Assembly (NCBI GenBank): GCA_030595715.1
Contig: JAUVCN010000008.1
Coordinates: 1 to 47,564, forward strand
Direction: 5' to 3'
Source: Thermoplasmatales archaeon
GTDB lineage: Archaea; Thermoplasmatota; Penumbrarchaeia; Penumbrarchaeales; Penumbrarchaeaceae
DNA length: 47,564 nt
Under the pieces are notes generated by a model. That model was not told where the DNA came from. It was given only the letters and a program-made list of their open reading frames with translations, and ran no database searches. Position 1 is the stretch's first letter; every line of letters begins with the position of its first letter. Positions 16,755 to 26,026 of the stretch are shown one piece after another. The translations under genes and the position numbers were made by a program.

Positions 16755-17031
16755 ACCCCTCCGGACAACATCTTTGCCCTAAAAGATATTTTTGGTCCAT
16801 CCCACCTCCGCGGGATCGTATGTCCCATGACTTTGATGAAGGTGTTGAAAGATCATGAAGTGAGGGTCCATCCGACATTATGGTTCATGACAGAGATGAA
16901 AGATGATCGCATTATCATCATCTAGCGCAGGCACAGTAAGATATTTTGAACTGAGGCTTCGCTCATCGGATGGCATCCTGGCAGGAGGTATCAGAACGAT
17001 CCTGCCGCTTCAAAATAAGAAGGTCCGCTAC
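16755..17031. other. Intergenic stretch without a supported gene
   Basis: It lies between the zinc-ribbon membrane protein and the UPF0147 gene. I see no tRNA-like arms, no convincing ORF and no long repeat. The only structure is an inverted repeat GGCAGGA...TCCTGCC (16979-17005) with a 13-base spacer, which could act as a weak terminator for the UPF0147 gene. Confidence 0.5.
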
Positions 17032-17307
17032 CTACTTCACACTTTCCAGAATGGAAGTTGCGTTCCAGATAAGGGTCCTTGCGTGGAGGGGGATATTGGG
17101 ATCGTTGGATAGCTCCTCCAGAACGGATACGACGCTTGCGCATCTGAGGTCCAATGCTTCCCTCTTGTCGAACAGTCTTTCCTTGGAATCTTTGGCTCCC
17201 TTTCTGATATTCCTCGGGACGGATGTATCCTCAGAGAGCATATCGAGATAAGCAGCAACCTGTTCCATTTTCTTATGATTCTCGTCCGGCATTCCTTCAA
17301 CCTCCAT
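17032..17307 (-). CDS. UPF0147 family protein
   Basis: 91 residues, all helical, matching the small archaeal UPF0147 family. Key segments are DTSVPRNIRKGAKDSKERL and VLEELSNDPNIPLHARTLIW near the C-terminus. The family has no known function. A second Met at residue 6 could be the start. The gene stands alone, with an AT-rich upstream region (TATATTCC...TTAAGG, about 17335-17352) that probably contains its promoter. Confidence 0.88.
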   Translation of the reverse strand: MEVEGMPDENHKKMEQVAAYLDMLSEDTSVPRNIRKGAKDSKERLFDKREALDLRCASVVSVLEELSNDPNIPLHARTLIWNATSILESVK

Positions 17308-17492
17308 GGGCCTAAGCGGTTCGGTGTGAGTGATTGATATTCCATATTTAAGGATTTCTACGTTTGTATGTACATTATGGTTTTTAATTGCTGATCGGAC
17401 CGATCTCTATGTGGCATTCAGGTAATTTACTCATTACATGACATGTTGCCATTTAACGATGTTCTCACCATACAAGATATACATTATCCTTG

Positions 17493-17525
17493 AAAAAAAA
17501 AGGGAAGGACCTGGTGGCCCTTCCC
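17493..17525 (-). terminator. Hairpin plus U-tract terminator of the giant surface protein
   Basis: On the (-) strand, GGGAAGG, a 10-base loop and CCTTCCC are followed directly by nine T residues, 27 bases after the stop codon at 17552. This is a strong intrinsic-type terminator. Confidence 0.75.
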
Positions 17526-17551
17526 GATGGTTCCCATTGGCTGGGACATGC

Positions 17552-20500
17552 TTACTTCTTCTCTGGGATCAGAAGCGTCACACCACATTCCTTGCAGGGG
17601 ATCTCCGTAGGCCTCTTGTCTATACTGGCCACCTGCTGTGTCTTGCACTGTGGGCACTTGACCTTCACCGATTCCTTCTTGGCAGGACCTGAGCCTCCAG
17701 TTGCCTTGCCTATACCGGGTGCGGGTGCAAGGGCTCCGGGGGCCGATGGTAGTCCGCCTGCGGACTTCGAGGGTGCAGGCATTCCAGCAGTCTCCTTGAT
17801 GACCTTTCTTGGTCCGCCCTTGTCAAATCCCCTCTCAGCCTTCATCCTCTCAACGAGTCCTTCGAGCTCTTTGATCTCCTTGTTCCTGTTGTAGGCAAGT
17901 CCAATGATCACCAGAATGGCAATTATCGCAAGGATCACTATGACAATGATGAGGGTTCCATATGATATCCAGTTCTTCAGGTTCAAGATGGATATCTTCC
18001 TTTTTACATCATCGTCATTGTTGTCATCATTGATCTCGATCAGACCTGGATCTATCTCGGCCTCGATGGTGAACGTCCCGGTTGTCGTGGGGGTCCAGAT
18101 GACCTTGAACTCTTTTTCCGTTCCGTTGGGTATATCCAGGGATTCGGATGTCAGGGTTGTTCCGCCGATGGTAACAGTAACTGTCACATCATCTGCATCG
18201 GCACGACCGATGTTCTCCACGATCACCTTGATATCGTAGGAACGATCGGTGGATAGGTCGGCATCATCCGGCACATCGATCTCTTTCAGCACAAGTTCGG
18301 GAACCTGGGCATCGACATAGAACCGCTGATAGATCCTTGCGCTCCTTCCGGATACGGAACCATCGTCAGGCATGATCTCGAACCTCAGGATCTGGAGTCC
18401 ATCCTCGAATCCGGACGTCTGGGAGAAGGTGATGGTCACTGTGATCTCCTCCTGCTCTCCGATCTGGACAATTGGTCTCTCTGGTGAGACCTGTATCGAC
18501 CAGCCGGCGGGTGCGCTCGGCTTCTTGATGTAGAACTTGTCGTTCTTGTTTCCCATGTTCTCGATCGTGAACCTTAGCTTCAGATCATCCCTCTTGTTAT
18601 TGACATCATAGATCAGGGGGTCGCTACTCTCACCGCCATCTTCCACCTCTGCCACGAAGACCTTGAACTCCTGTTCAACATTAACGGTGAAAGATATCAA
18701 CTTTGGATCAGGGTCCTTGTCCTCACGGGATATGACCTCTATATCGAAGTCATATTTGCCAGCCTCGACATCTTCGGGATCATCCACATACGGCATGGTG
18801 GGGTCAAATGGATCCTCGGCGAGGAGTGGAACGATCACAGTCAGATAGATGTATGCCTCTCCCTCGGGATCAAGTGTAAGTGTTTCAGCCGAAAGGGTGG
18901 CCCAATCTTCCTTATCTCCCTTCACCTGGATCTCGTAATTATCGATGGAATTCCCCTTATTGGTCACCTTGAACCTGAAGGATACGGTCTCACCAATGGA
19001 TGCGTCCTCGGTATCATCATCGGACGTCAGTTCATGAGTGAATGTATCCTTGACATCAATGCTGACGATCAGATAATCCACTGCCTTTTCCCACTCGAAC
19101 TTGTTGGTCGAGTCGCGCTTGACAGTAACATTGAACCTGTAGTTCCCTGCCTCAGCATCTTCGTTGTCCCTTGGTACCCTTATGGTCAATCTGATGTCCA
19201 CTTTGTCGTTGGTCGTCGCACCATTGGCATCAAGGGTAACCTTGGTCTTGGAAAGGATGGCCCAGTTATCGGTATCACTCAATTCCTTGACCTCGATCCT
19301 GAACGTATCCTGATCATTACCCTGGTTCTGAATGGTCATGGTGAACTGGACATCGGTCCCGACCTCTGCATCGATGTTCTCATTGTCCACTTCGATGGTG
19401 ACGCCATATACCTGGTCCACTTCGACGGTCATCTCCTTCCAGGATGTGACGTAGTCCTTTTCTGCATTCCACTCATGGTCATCTCCCCTGGAGAGCCACC
19501 TGACCTTGAAATTGTACCTTCCTGTCAGGGTATCCATCGGCGCCTCGACCCTGATAAGGACCGATGCTTCATCACCTGCACCGACATTGGTGATGTCAGG
19601 CGCGCTAACGGAGTATGAAAGGCCCTGGTTCGTTGAGAACAGCAGGTCAAAGTCATCCGGGACTCCCTCCTTGTCCACCTCGACCTTGAAGTGATCATTA
19701 CCGGTCCCGGTGTTCTCGACCCTGGATTCGAAAGTGGCGTAAAGGATGTTCAGATCCTCATCCTGCTTCGTCTTGATGTAATCCTCGCCGAGGATATTGG
19801 CACCATAAGCCTGTTTGACCTTGGTCTGAAGGATCAGGATGTCGGAATACTTGTCATCTGCATCCTTGTCACCCTCGCTGTAGGCCCAGATGACGGTCTT
19901 CCATGTTTCCGGTTCATAGTTATCGCTTGGAACCTGGACAGTGACCGTGATCGTCTCCGATCCCGACTTGGATATGGAGTTGGTCACTGTCTTTGAAAGG
20001 ATAACTTTGAAGTTATGATCGGTCTTGGTGATGTTGCCCCATGTTCCAAGATCCACCGCAACGGGTTTGGAAACGGAAGAATCAAGGATCTGCACCTTGA
20101 AGGTATCAGAGGATTCTCCCTTGTTCTGGATCTGGATAGAATACTCGATCTCGGTATAGTCAAGGTCCACATCCGGAATGACCTCCTTCGTCTGTTCTGC
20201 GGATGACAGTTCAACATCCCTTCTCGGATCGACGGAAACGGTGACCGTTATCGAATCGGATTTGGAATCGTCACCCTTCGAAGTGGCCTTGATGACGAAT
20301 GTCTGATCGCCGGCCGGGGCGTTCTCATCGACCTTTATGGTCAGATCTATGGTCTTCAGAGCGTCTATCGCAACATCATCAACGGATTTCTCACGTGGGT
20401 CTCCCCTGAATCCCCAGCTCTCGGCCCAGCTTGCCTTGGCCGATGAAAGGGTGAGCTCATATCCGTCAATTGTGTTTCCCGTATTCTTCATCTCCATCTC

Positions 20501-23500
20501 GAATGAAATGGCCTCACCTGGTTCCGCATCCTTCTTGGTCACGGAGTCGGAGATCTTGATGTCCACATCGTAATCTTCATCAACTGTCACCACGAATGGA
20601 GTAACAGCGAATACCTGTGAATTGGATGTATCCGAGACATTGAAGTAAATTGTGAACGTCTCTGCAACTGCATTGCTTGGAGCTTTTATATCTGCAAATA
20701 CGGAATCTGCCATGTTGGGGTCGATATTCGTCAATGTTGACGGAGAGATCGTCACCCAGCTATTGTATTTAGGTGCTGTTTTCGAATCGACCTTGACGGT
20801 CATCGTTGCCACTTTATTACCCTTGTTGGTAACGTTAAGTTCCACGTTATCAATGGTCTTCCCGGGCTCAACATCCGCCGAGCCCAGTGGGATCAACAGC
20901 TGTATCTTGTTAACGGGCATGACCTTGACCTTCAGTGTGATGTTGTCGATCACGATATCATCGAGCTTCTGGGAGGTTTCTCCGTCCGAGACCGCCTCGA
21001 ACAGGAGCTCATAGGTTCCGGTCTCTATTATCTTGTCAAGGATGTCCGGAACCGAAATGGATACCGCGATGTAGCTCTTCTGGTAAGGGGTCAATGCTAT
21101 TGTCGAAGGTGAGATCACAATGTTCTCGAATTCCAGATCATCGACGACCTCTATCCTGAACGTATCGGAGGTCCTGGTTCCCCAATTCTCGATCGATACG
21201 TTGAAGATGGCTGCCTCGCCGGGTAATGCCTGTTCGAAGACATCATCCGAAGCAAGGTCACCAGCGAACTTGTCTGCGAACACCGCTGTGAAGTATTTTT
21301 CATCGGTGATCGTCAGATCCGTGGAGTGAGTAGCAGTGACCTTCACCCAGACGGACCCCCAATCGGGATCGGCCCCTGATTTGATGGTTGCTGTGAGGGT
21401 TATGACCTCCTGCTGAAGCGGCTGGAGAACCTTTGTTGTCAGGTTATCATTGGGTATGGAGAAGTCCACATCGGAGCCATAGTTCGGGTGGTCCAGTGAG
21501 ATCTGATAGTAATCCGATGCCGTCCCCCTGTTCTGCACGATAATGCTGAATGTGACGGAGGAGCCAATGTTCACCTGTGATGAGTTCACGCCGGAAAGGA
21601 TCTTGACCCTGTGGACTGGTTCGAGGACAAGGGATAGATTGATCTCTGATACCTTGTCATCGGATGTGTCCGTTATGGTGCCATTATCACTGGTGGTCTC
21701 GACAATGAAGAAGTATGTTCCAGCCGAGATACCGGAGCCGATCCTCGGCATCTCGATATCGAGCTTTGCGTCCTCTGACAATGCCGAGCCGATGGTGATC
21801 TTGGACCTTGTATTGTCCAGGAAGTATACCGAATATAGACCTGCAAAGCCAGCAGGAGCAGACTTGACCTCGATCGATATGGAATCGTCCTCTCCCGAGC
21901 CTCTGTTGTAGACATCAAGATCGAATGTTGCCGTGTTGGCAGTTCCCGAAATATTGGAGAACTGTCCCTTCACACTCTGCTTGTTGGCAGAGATGTCGAC
22001 ATTGTATAATTGTGGGATCCTAACAGACAGCCAGATGTTCTTGAACACCACGCTGTTGGTTGAACTTGCATTCACTTTGAACCTGTATGTTCCCTGTGTT
22101 GCATTGGATGGTGCGCTGACCGTCATGTTGAAGTAATAATACTCATCTGATTCAAGGGTCGGAGTGGTGGCAGATGAGACAAGTGGTGCCCATTCGGTCT
22201 CTATGGGGGATGTCTCTCCTTCGACCGATAGATCGAACGAATCCTTTCCATTTCCCTTGTTCTGAAGTCTGACAAGCATGGTGTAATCCTGTCCTGGCTG
22301 ACCTGAAGAGATGATAGCACCGTTCGGCGCATCGAGGAAAGCCGCGTATTGCTTGTTGATCACCACAAAGAAATCGGAGTGTGCCGAAGGATCGTTGGTA
22401 GAGTTCGCGTATATCCTGATCTTGTAGGACTTGGCCTTGACGACATCCGAGTCCGGGTTCAGTGTAACGTTAACGGTTCTGCTTACACCTGCTCCAAGGG
22501 TTAAAGATGATGGTTCGATGGACGAGTCCTCGAATCCCTCCGGATATACAAGTTCCAGGTCTATATCGTCCTCATCATTTCCCTTGTTCGTTACCTGGAA
22601 GGTATAAACGATGGATCCGTCAGGGTCCACGGTCTTTGACGAAGGTCCGGTGTTGAGGATCGAAAGGTCATAATATGGTTTAACGACACAGGAGACCTTG
22701 ACCTGATGGGCCACACTATTGTTACCAACCGATGTTGCATTGATATAGAATTCACCCTTGGAGTTAACAGCTGGACTGTAGGACTTTGAGGGCGTATAAA
22801 CGTAGAAGGTGATGTTTGCCGAATCATCAGCATCGATCTTGGAAGTGGTGGTCGTGGAGAGATCCCCTCCCCACCCGCTGGCAATATACTGAGCTGGAAC
22901 ATAATACTCCAGGTTGAACTGGTCCTCTCCATTTCCAAGATTTGAAATCTCAACGTTGAAGTTCACAACCCTCTGGGCAGTGATATCCACTTCCTTCACA
23001 CCGTCAGAGGAGATCGAGACCTTGTGTACCTGGTTTACATTGGCAGTGATCGTTCTTGTGGCCGTTGTGGAATTGTCTGTGATCGATACTGCCTTGACAA
23101 CGAACTGATAGGACCGGGCATTGGCATCGGATGGTGCCTGGACCGTCAAAGTCGCGTTCTTTGAATTTCCGGGTGCGAACTTGCCAGTATCGAAATCTAC
23201 AGCTGCCGACCATCCTGTCGGGACCGTCATTGCTTCAAGGGAATATCCATCCTGGTCATTCCCCTCGTTCTTTACCTTGAAGTTGTAGGTGGCAGAGATT
23301 CCGGGGTTCATGCTCTTGATCCCGGGAGATGTGATGGACACACCGTATGTCCTCTTCAGCACGGTCGAGAGAAGGACAGAGGCCGAGGAGTTGGTAGGAT
23401 CGTTGGAGGAGGTCACCTTGATCGTGGCATAGCAGTAAGATGATATGTCCACTCCTGTGGAAGGTGCCCTGACGGTCACGGTGAACGTTGTCGTTGAACC

Positions 23501-23803
23501 GCTACCAACATTTCCGGTGGATGTCTGGCTCAGCAGAACCGTCCATGTGGAAGGTGATTTGGAAATATTGCTTGTGATGCCATAGGTATCACCATTGTTA
23601 CCATCATTGGTTATGGTCATGAGGTAGGACACCTGCTGGCCGGATGCTACCTCCTTGCTGGCATTATCTGATGTGAGGCTCACATCATAAGCGGAAGCTG
23701 AGCTTGCGAATGGTGCATTGTATACAAGAACAGCAAGTCCGCTCATGATGAGCATCATCACCAGAGCGATCTTGAGAAATCTATTGTCATTGGATGCTTT
23801 CAT
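17552..23803 (-). CDS. Giant secreted NEW3/CARDB repeat protein with cytoplasmic zinc ribbon
   Basis: 2083 residues. A signal peptide or signal anchor covers about 10-36 (IALVMMLIMSGLAVLVY..SSASA). Then come roughly 14-15 beta-sandwich repeats of 110-130 residues of the NEW3/COG1470 type, marked by recurring patterns such as NxGNxxDxF.. and VTVxxP. A CARDB-like domain follows (about 1835-1935: DIKVIVENIGRADADDVTVTV), then a membrane helix (about 1945-1970), a coiled coil, a Gly/Pro/Ala-rich linker, and a C-terminal zinc ribbon with CPQC and CKEC (about 2050-2073). Topology puts the ribbon inside the cell. GAGGGAT precedes the ATG and ATTATATA lies about 37 bases upstream. It is probably an S-layer-like or fibrous surface protein. 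Confidence 0.85.
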   Translation of the reverse strand: MKASNDNRFLKIALVMMLIMSGLAVLVYNAPFASSASAYDVSLTSDNASKEVASGQQVSYLMTITNDGNNGDTYGITSNISKSPSTWTVLLSQTSTGNVGSGSTTTFTVTVRAPSTGVDISSYCYATIKVTSSNDPTNSSASVLLSTVLKRTYGVSITSPGIKSMNPGISATYNFKVKNEGNDQDGYSLEAMTVPTGWSAAVDFDTGKFAPGNSKNATLTVQAPSDANARSYQFVVKAVSITDNSTTATRTITANVNQVHKVSISSDGVKEVDITAQRVVNFNVEISNLGNGEDQFNLEYYVPAQYIASGWGGDLSTTTTSKIDADDSANITFYVYTPSKSYSPAVNSKGEFYINATSVGNNSVAHQVKVSCVVKPYYDLSILNTGPSSKTVDPDGSIVYTFQVTNKGNDEDDIDLELVYPEGFEDSSIEPSSLTLGAGVSRTVNVTLNPDSDVVKAKSYKIRIYANSTNDPSAHSDFFVVINKQYAAFLDAPNGAIISSGQPGQDYTMLVRLQNKGNGKDSFDLSVEGETSPIETEWAPLVSSATTPTLESDEYYYFNMTVSAPSNATQGTYRFKVNASSTNSVVFKNIWLSVRIPQLYNVDISANKQSVKGQFSNISGTANTATFDLDVYNRGSGEDDSISIEVKSAPAGFAGLYSVYFLDNTRSKITIGSALSEDAKLDIEMPRIGSGISAGTYFFIVETTSDNGTITDTSDDKVSEINLSLVLEPVHRVKILSGVNSSQVNIGSSVTFSIIVQNRGTASDYYQISLDHPNYGSDVDFSIPNDNLTTKVLQPLQQEVITLTATIKSGADPDWGSVWVKVTATHSTDLTITDEKYFTAVFADKFAGDLASDDVFEQALPGEAAIFNVSIENWGTRTSDTFRIEVVDDLEFENIVISPSTIALTPYQKSYIAVSISVPDILDKIIETGTYELLFEAVSDGETSQKLDDIVIDNITLKVKVMPVNKIQLLIPLGSADVEPGKTIDNVELNVTNKGNKVATMTVKVDSKTAPKYNSWVTISPSTLTNIDPNMADSVFADIKAPSNAVAETFTIYFNVSDTSNSQVFAVTPFVVTVDEDYDVDIKISDSVTKKDAEPGEAISFEMEMKNTGNTIDGYELTLSSAKASWAESWGFRGDPREKSVDDVAIDALKTIDLTIKVDENAPAGDQTFVIKATSKGDDSKSDSITVTVSVDPRRDVELSSAEQTKEVIPDVDLDYTEIEYSIQIQNKGESSDTFKVQILDSSVSKPVAVDLGTWGNITKTDHNFKVILSKTVTNSISKSGSETITVTVQVPSDNYEPETWKTVIWAYSEGDKDADDKYSDILILQTKVKQAYGANILGEDYIKTKQDEDLNILYATFESRVENTGTGNDHFKVEVDKEGVPDDFDLLFSTNQGLSYSVSAPDITNVGAGDEASVLIRVEAPMDTLTGRYNFKVRWLSRGDDHEWNAEKDYVTSWKEMTVEVDQVYGVTIEVDNENIDAEVGTDVQFTMTIQNQGNDQDTFRIEVKELSDTDNWAILSKTKVTLDANGATTNDKVDIRLTIRVPRDNEDAEAGNYRFNVTVKRDSTNKFEWEKAVDYLIVSIDVKDTFTHELTSDDDTEDASIGETVSFRFKVTNKGNSIDNYEIQVKGDKEDWATLSAETLTLDPEGEAYIYLTVIVPLLAEDPFDPTMPYVDDPEDVEAGKYDFDIEVISREDKDPDPKLISFTVNVEQEFKVFVAEVEDGGESSDPLIYDVNNKRDDLKLRFTIENMGNKNDKFYIKKPSAPAGWSIQVSPERPIVQIGEQEEITVTITFSQTSGFEDGLQILRFEIMPDDGSVSGRSARIYQRFYVDAQVPELVLKEIDVPDDADLSTDRSYDIKVIVENIGRADADDVTVTVTIGGTTLTSESLDIPNGTEKEFKVIWTPTTTGTFTIEAEIDPGLIEINDDNNDDDVKRKISILNLKNWISYGTLIIVIVILAIIAILVIIGLAYNRNKEIKELEGLVERMKAERGFDKGGPRKVIKETAGMPAPSKSAGGLPSAPGALAPAPGIGKATGGSGPAKKESVKVKCPQCKTQQVASIDKRPTEIPCKECGVTLLIPEKK

Positions 23804-23995
23804 TACTATCCCTCTGCTTGTGTGACAAAAATGAACGTATATAATACTTGTTGAATATTAATCTAGATGATCGTGAAAAAACATATTAAAAATATCCATA
23901 TTACGAATATATATGTAATATATAACAAATACAAATAGTTAAATATGTAATATTTCATTAAGAAATATATAATGTTTTCTAAGAGGTGAGCTGAA
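23804..23995. promoter_or_regulatory. Divergent AT-rich control region with repeated GTAATAT half-sites
   Basis: This 192-base region separates the giant protein gene from the divergent RHH-like regulator. ATATGTAATAT occurs twice in direct orientation (23911-23921 and 23943-23953), offset by 32 bases or about three helical turns. An inverted half-site ATATTAC at 23898-23904 pairs with GTAATAT at 23915-23921 across 10 bases. TATA-like elements are present for both genes. AGGTGAG lies 6 bases before the ATG at 23996. Binding by the divergent regulator is inference. Confidence 0.55.
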
Positions 23996-24742
23996 ATGGG
24001 GGATCTTCTGACACTCCGAATGGAAGAAAAGGATAAAAGGGCTCTGGCCCTGTCATCCACGCTTTCTGAAATGCCGATCTCGAAGGTGATCATGCCCTAC
24101 CTGAACGAGGGTATAAATACCTCACTTGGAGGTATTCTGTTATACCACATCGACCGGTCCATGACGTTCGATAAGAGATCGTTCAACAATTTCACATCGA
24201 TCTTGATCGAACCCACAAGAACTGGGGCCGCTCAGACCCCTGCGAGGGGTCCGGAAGATGTCGAGAGGACCTCGCCCAGGGTCATATGGGATTTCTTTGA
24301 CATCCTTTCCGAACTGAAGGTCATCGAAAAATTAAACAATACCTTCGAGGCGGTTACCCTGTCAATGGATACCTCCTTTGTCACTCCGGCCTTTCTGAGA
24401 GCATTATGCTTCAGGCTGGGAGAGGCCTATATCAGATCAGGAGGTAATCTTGAACGGTTGGACTATCAATTGTCAAATGAGCTATTCTTCAAGATGATGC
24501 TGGATGAGTTCTACCAGTTCAATGCCACAGGAACCACCCGATCGCTCAGGTCAGAGCTTTACATGCACCAGACACGGATCAAGGACCTTTCTCTGGAAAT
24601 GGTCAATTGCTATTCCGAAAGGTCAAAGACGAGAAAGTTCCAGGCCATCGAGGTTGCCTCTGATGAAAGAAAGAGAGGAAGACCTTCGATCAAGAAGAGG
24701 AGAAAGAAGATCGAGGAAGTATTGGTCGTTGAAGAGGTCTAG
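23996..24742 (+). CDS. RHH-like DNA-binding regulator with AT-hook-like tail
   Basis: 248 residues. Residues 4-42 (LTLRMEEKDKRALAL..., ISKVIMPYLNEGI) fit a ribbon-helix-helix pattern: one short strand and two helices. The middle (about 85-200) is helical and of unknown fold. The C-terminus is strongly basic and contains an AT-hook core (KRGRPSIKKRRKK, about 224-236). DNA binding is therefore well supported; the target is not. It is transcribed away from the giant surface-protein gene across a region with repeated sites, a layout typical of a local regulator. The start has a good AGGTGAG ribosome site. Confidence 0.7.
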   Translation: MGDLLTLRMEEKDKRALALSSTLSEMPISKVIMPYLNEGINTSLGGILLYHIDRSMTFDKRSFNNFTSILIEPTRTGAAQTPARGPEDVERTSPRVIWDFFDILSELKVIEKLNNTFEAVTLSMDTSFVTPAFLRALCFRLGEAYIRSGGNLERLDYQLSNELFFKMMLDEFYQFNATGTTRSLRSELYMHQTRIKDLSLEMVNCYSERSKTRKFQAIEVASDERKRGRPSIKKRRKKIEEVLVVEEV

Positions 24743-24755
24743 AAAGAATAGGACC

Positions 24756-25583
24756 TCAACCGTACATGAAGGGCATCGGAGCAGACCTCTTTCCACCGGG
24801 TTTCGATACCTTCTGATAGCCTCTCATCTTTGCCTCAAGCAGATCGGCCTCTGCATATAGGGGTGCAAGGTCTATCTCGAAGTACGGGATGATATCCTTC
24901 AATTTTTCGATGATTGTGGCCGCAGCCCTTGCATCCGGGATGTTATCCCTGGCCTCTGCCAGCAGGCAGGTGACCTCGAAATTCCTCTTCTTCCCCTCGT
25001 TCAGAAGGACCCCTGGAATGCCGGATATCAACCCTTCAGGGAATATTGGCGTCTTGGAGGTGTCCAACCTCTCTCGGCCGGAAGGTGTCGATGAGATCCC
25101 ATACACCTGCTTATCAGATGATAATTGAGGGGTTTTTGGCACCATGGAGGTTGCCCCTTCCTCCTTCTCATCATTTCCCTTTTCCTGTGAAGCTTCTCCT
25201 TCGGTGACCAGACCCTCAGGGGATAGAAGACAGGTGCATTTTTGGTCCTCGGCCCAGTCAAGTACCGTATTGCAGATCATCTTGATCAGGTTGGATGGGG
25301 GCTGGAATTCCGAAAGGAAAACAACCAATCTTGTCCAATCACCATCTGGCCCTTCAAGGTCGCCAGCATAGAATCGGACCGGATGATGGGGTTCTCCGTC
25401 CCTTATAACCGATACCGTTGGAAAATAGACAGAGTCCATCACACCGATCAGTTCCATGTCCAATGCGGCCACGATATAACTTGCAGCGATCGTGCTGACA
25501 AGGCCTACACTGGGAAAACCATCGAGTATGAATGAATCTCTGAGGTCAAGCCTCCTGTACTCAAATATCTCGATATCATCCAT
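24756..25583 (-). CDS. PAC2 family proteasome-assembly chaperone-like protein
   Basis: 275 residues. The N-terminal half (LRDSFILDGFPSVGLVST..., AALDMELIGVMDS, PVRFYAGD) and a later segment (GIPGVLLNEGKKRNFEVTCLLAEA, PDARAAATIIEKL) are typical of the PAC2 fold found in archaeal PbaA/PbaB proteins that bind the 20S proteasome. An inserted acidic linker of about 60 residues separates the two halves. The last three residues are MYG, fitting the HbYX motif that docks into proteasome alpha-ring pockets. Convergent with the RHH-like regulator, 13 bases apart. Confidence 0.85.
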   Translation of the reverse strand: MDDIEIFEYRRLDLRDSFILDGFPSVGLVSTIAASYIVAALDMELIGVMDSVYFPTVSVIRDGEPHHPVRFYAGDLEGPDGDWTRLVVFLSEFQPPSNLIKMICNTVLDWAEDQKCTCLLSPEGLVTEGEASQEKGNDEKEEGATSMVPKTPQLSSDKQVYGISSTPSGRERLDTSKTPIFPEGLISGIPGVLLNEGKKRNFEVTCLLAEARDNIPDARAAATIIEKLKDIIPYFEIDLAPLYAEADLLEAKMRGYQKVSKPGGKRSAPMPFMYG

Positions 25584-25672
25584 CTTCCAACCTCCGGTAA
25601 CGGATCAGCGCCGAACTTATCCGGAGTAGCATGGACAAAAGATAAAACATTTTCTTAAAAAAATATTCGAGG

Positions 25673-25867
25673 CTATCTGTATAATCTCCTCTTCTTCCAG
25701 TAAGAATCCAGCTTCTTCTCCAGCAGGGTAAGATCATGATCTATCTCCATGGAAAGGATCGTTGATAGTCCATCAACATCCTCGGGTTTGGAAACTTGAG
25801 AATGTTTCCAGTTCGAGAGGTCCTCCTCCGGAACTTGCTTGATTCCCTTCTTGACGCCTTCGGACAT
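25673..25867 (-). CDS. Small hypothetical protein, 64 residues
   Basis: A charged 64-residue protein with no cysteines, signal peptide or membrane helix. The C-terminal part (LEKKLDSYWKKRRLYR) should form a basic helix. The ribosome site is weak (GAAGG abutting the ATG; GGGGG about 12 bases upstream). AT-rich DNA with TTTAAT and ATAATATATAA lies just upstream (about 25900-25950), consistent with a promoter. It could be a real small gene; no family is recognised. Confidence 0.5.
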   Translation of the reverse strand: MSEGVKKGIKQVPEEDLSNWKHSQVSKPEDVDGLSTILSMEIDHDLTLLEKKLDSYWKKRRLYR

Positions 25868-26026
25868 ACCTTCTTTTTCCCCCGGGTATTCACTTTGACA
25901 GATAATATATAAGTTTAATCTTCCTTTTTCCCTCAGATATTAATTTGATATCTCTATAACATGTATTGGAGAAAGAGATCATTGCAACAACAAAAACAAT
26001 AATTGATATCAGGTGGATGCACCTGC

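Noticed and set aside
16979-17005. Inverted repeat as a small RNA or terminator
   Set aside because: Long loop, no T-run, and no promoter element identified; kept only as a note on the intergenic stretch.
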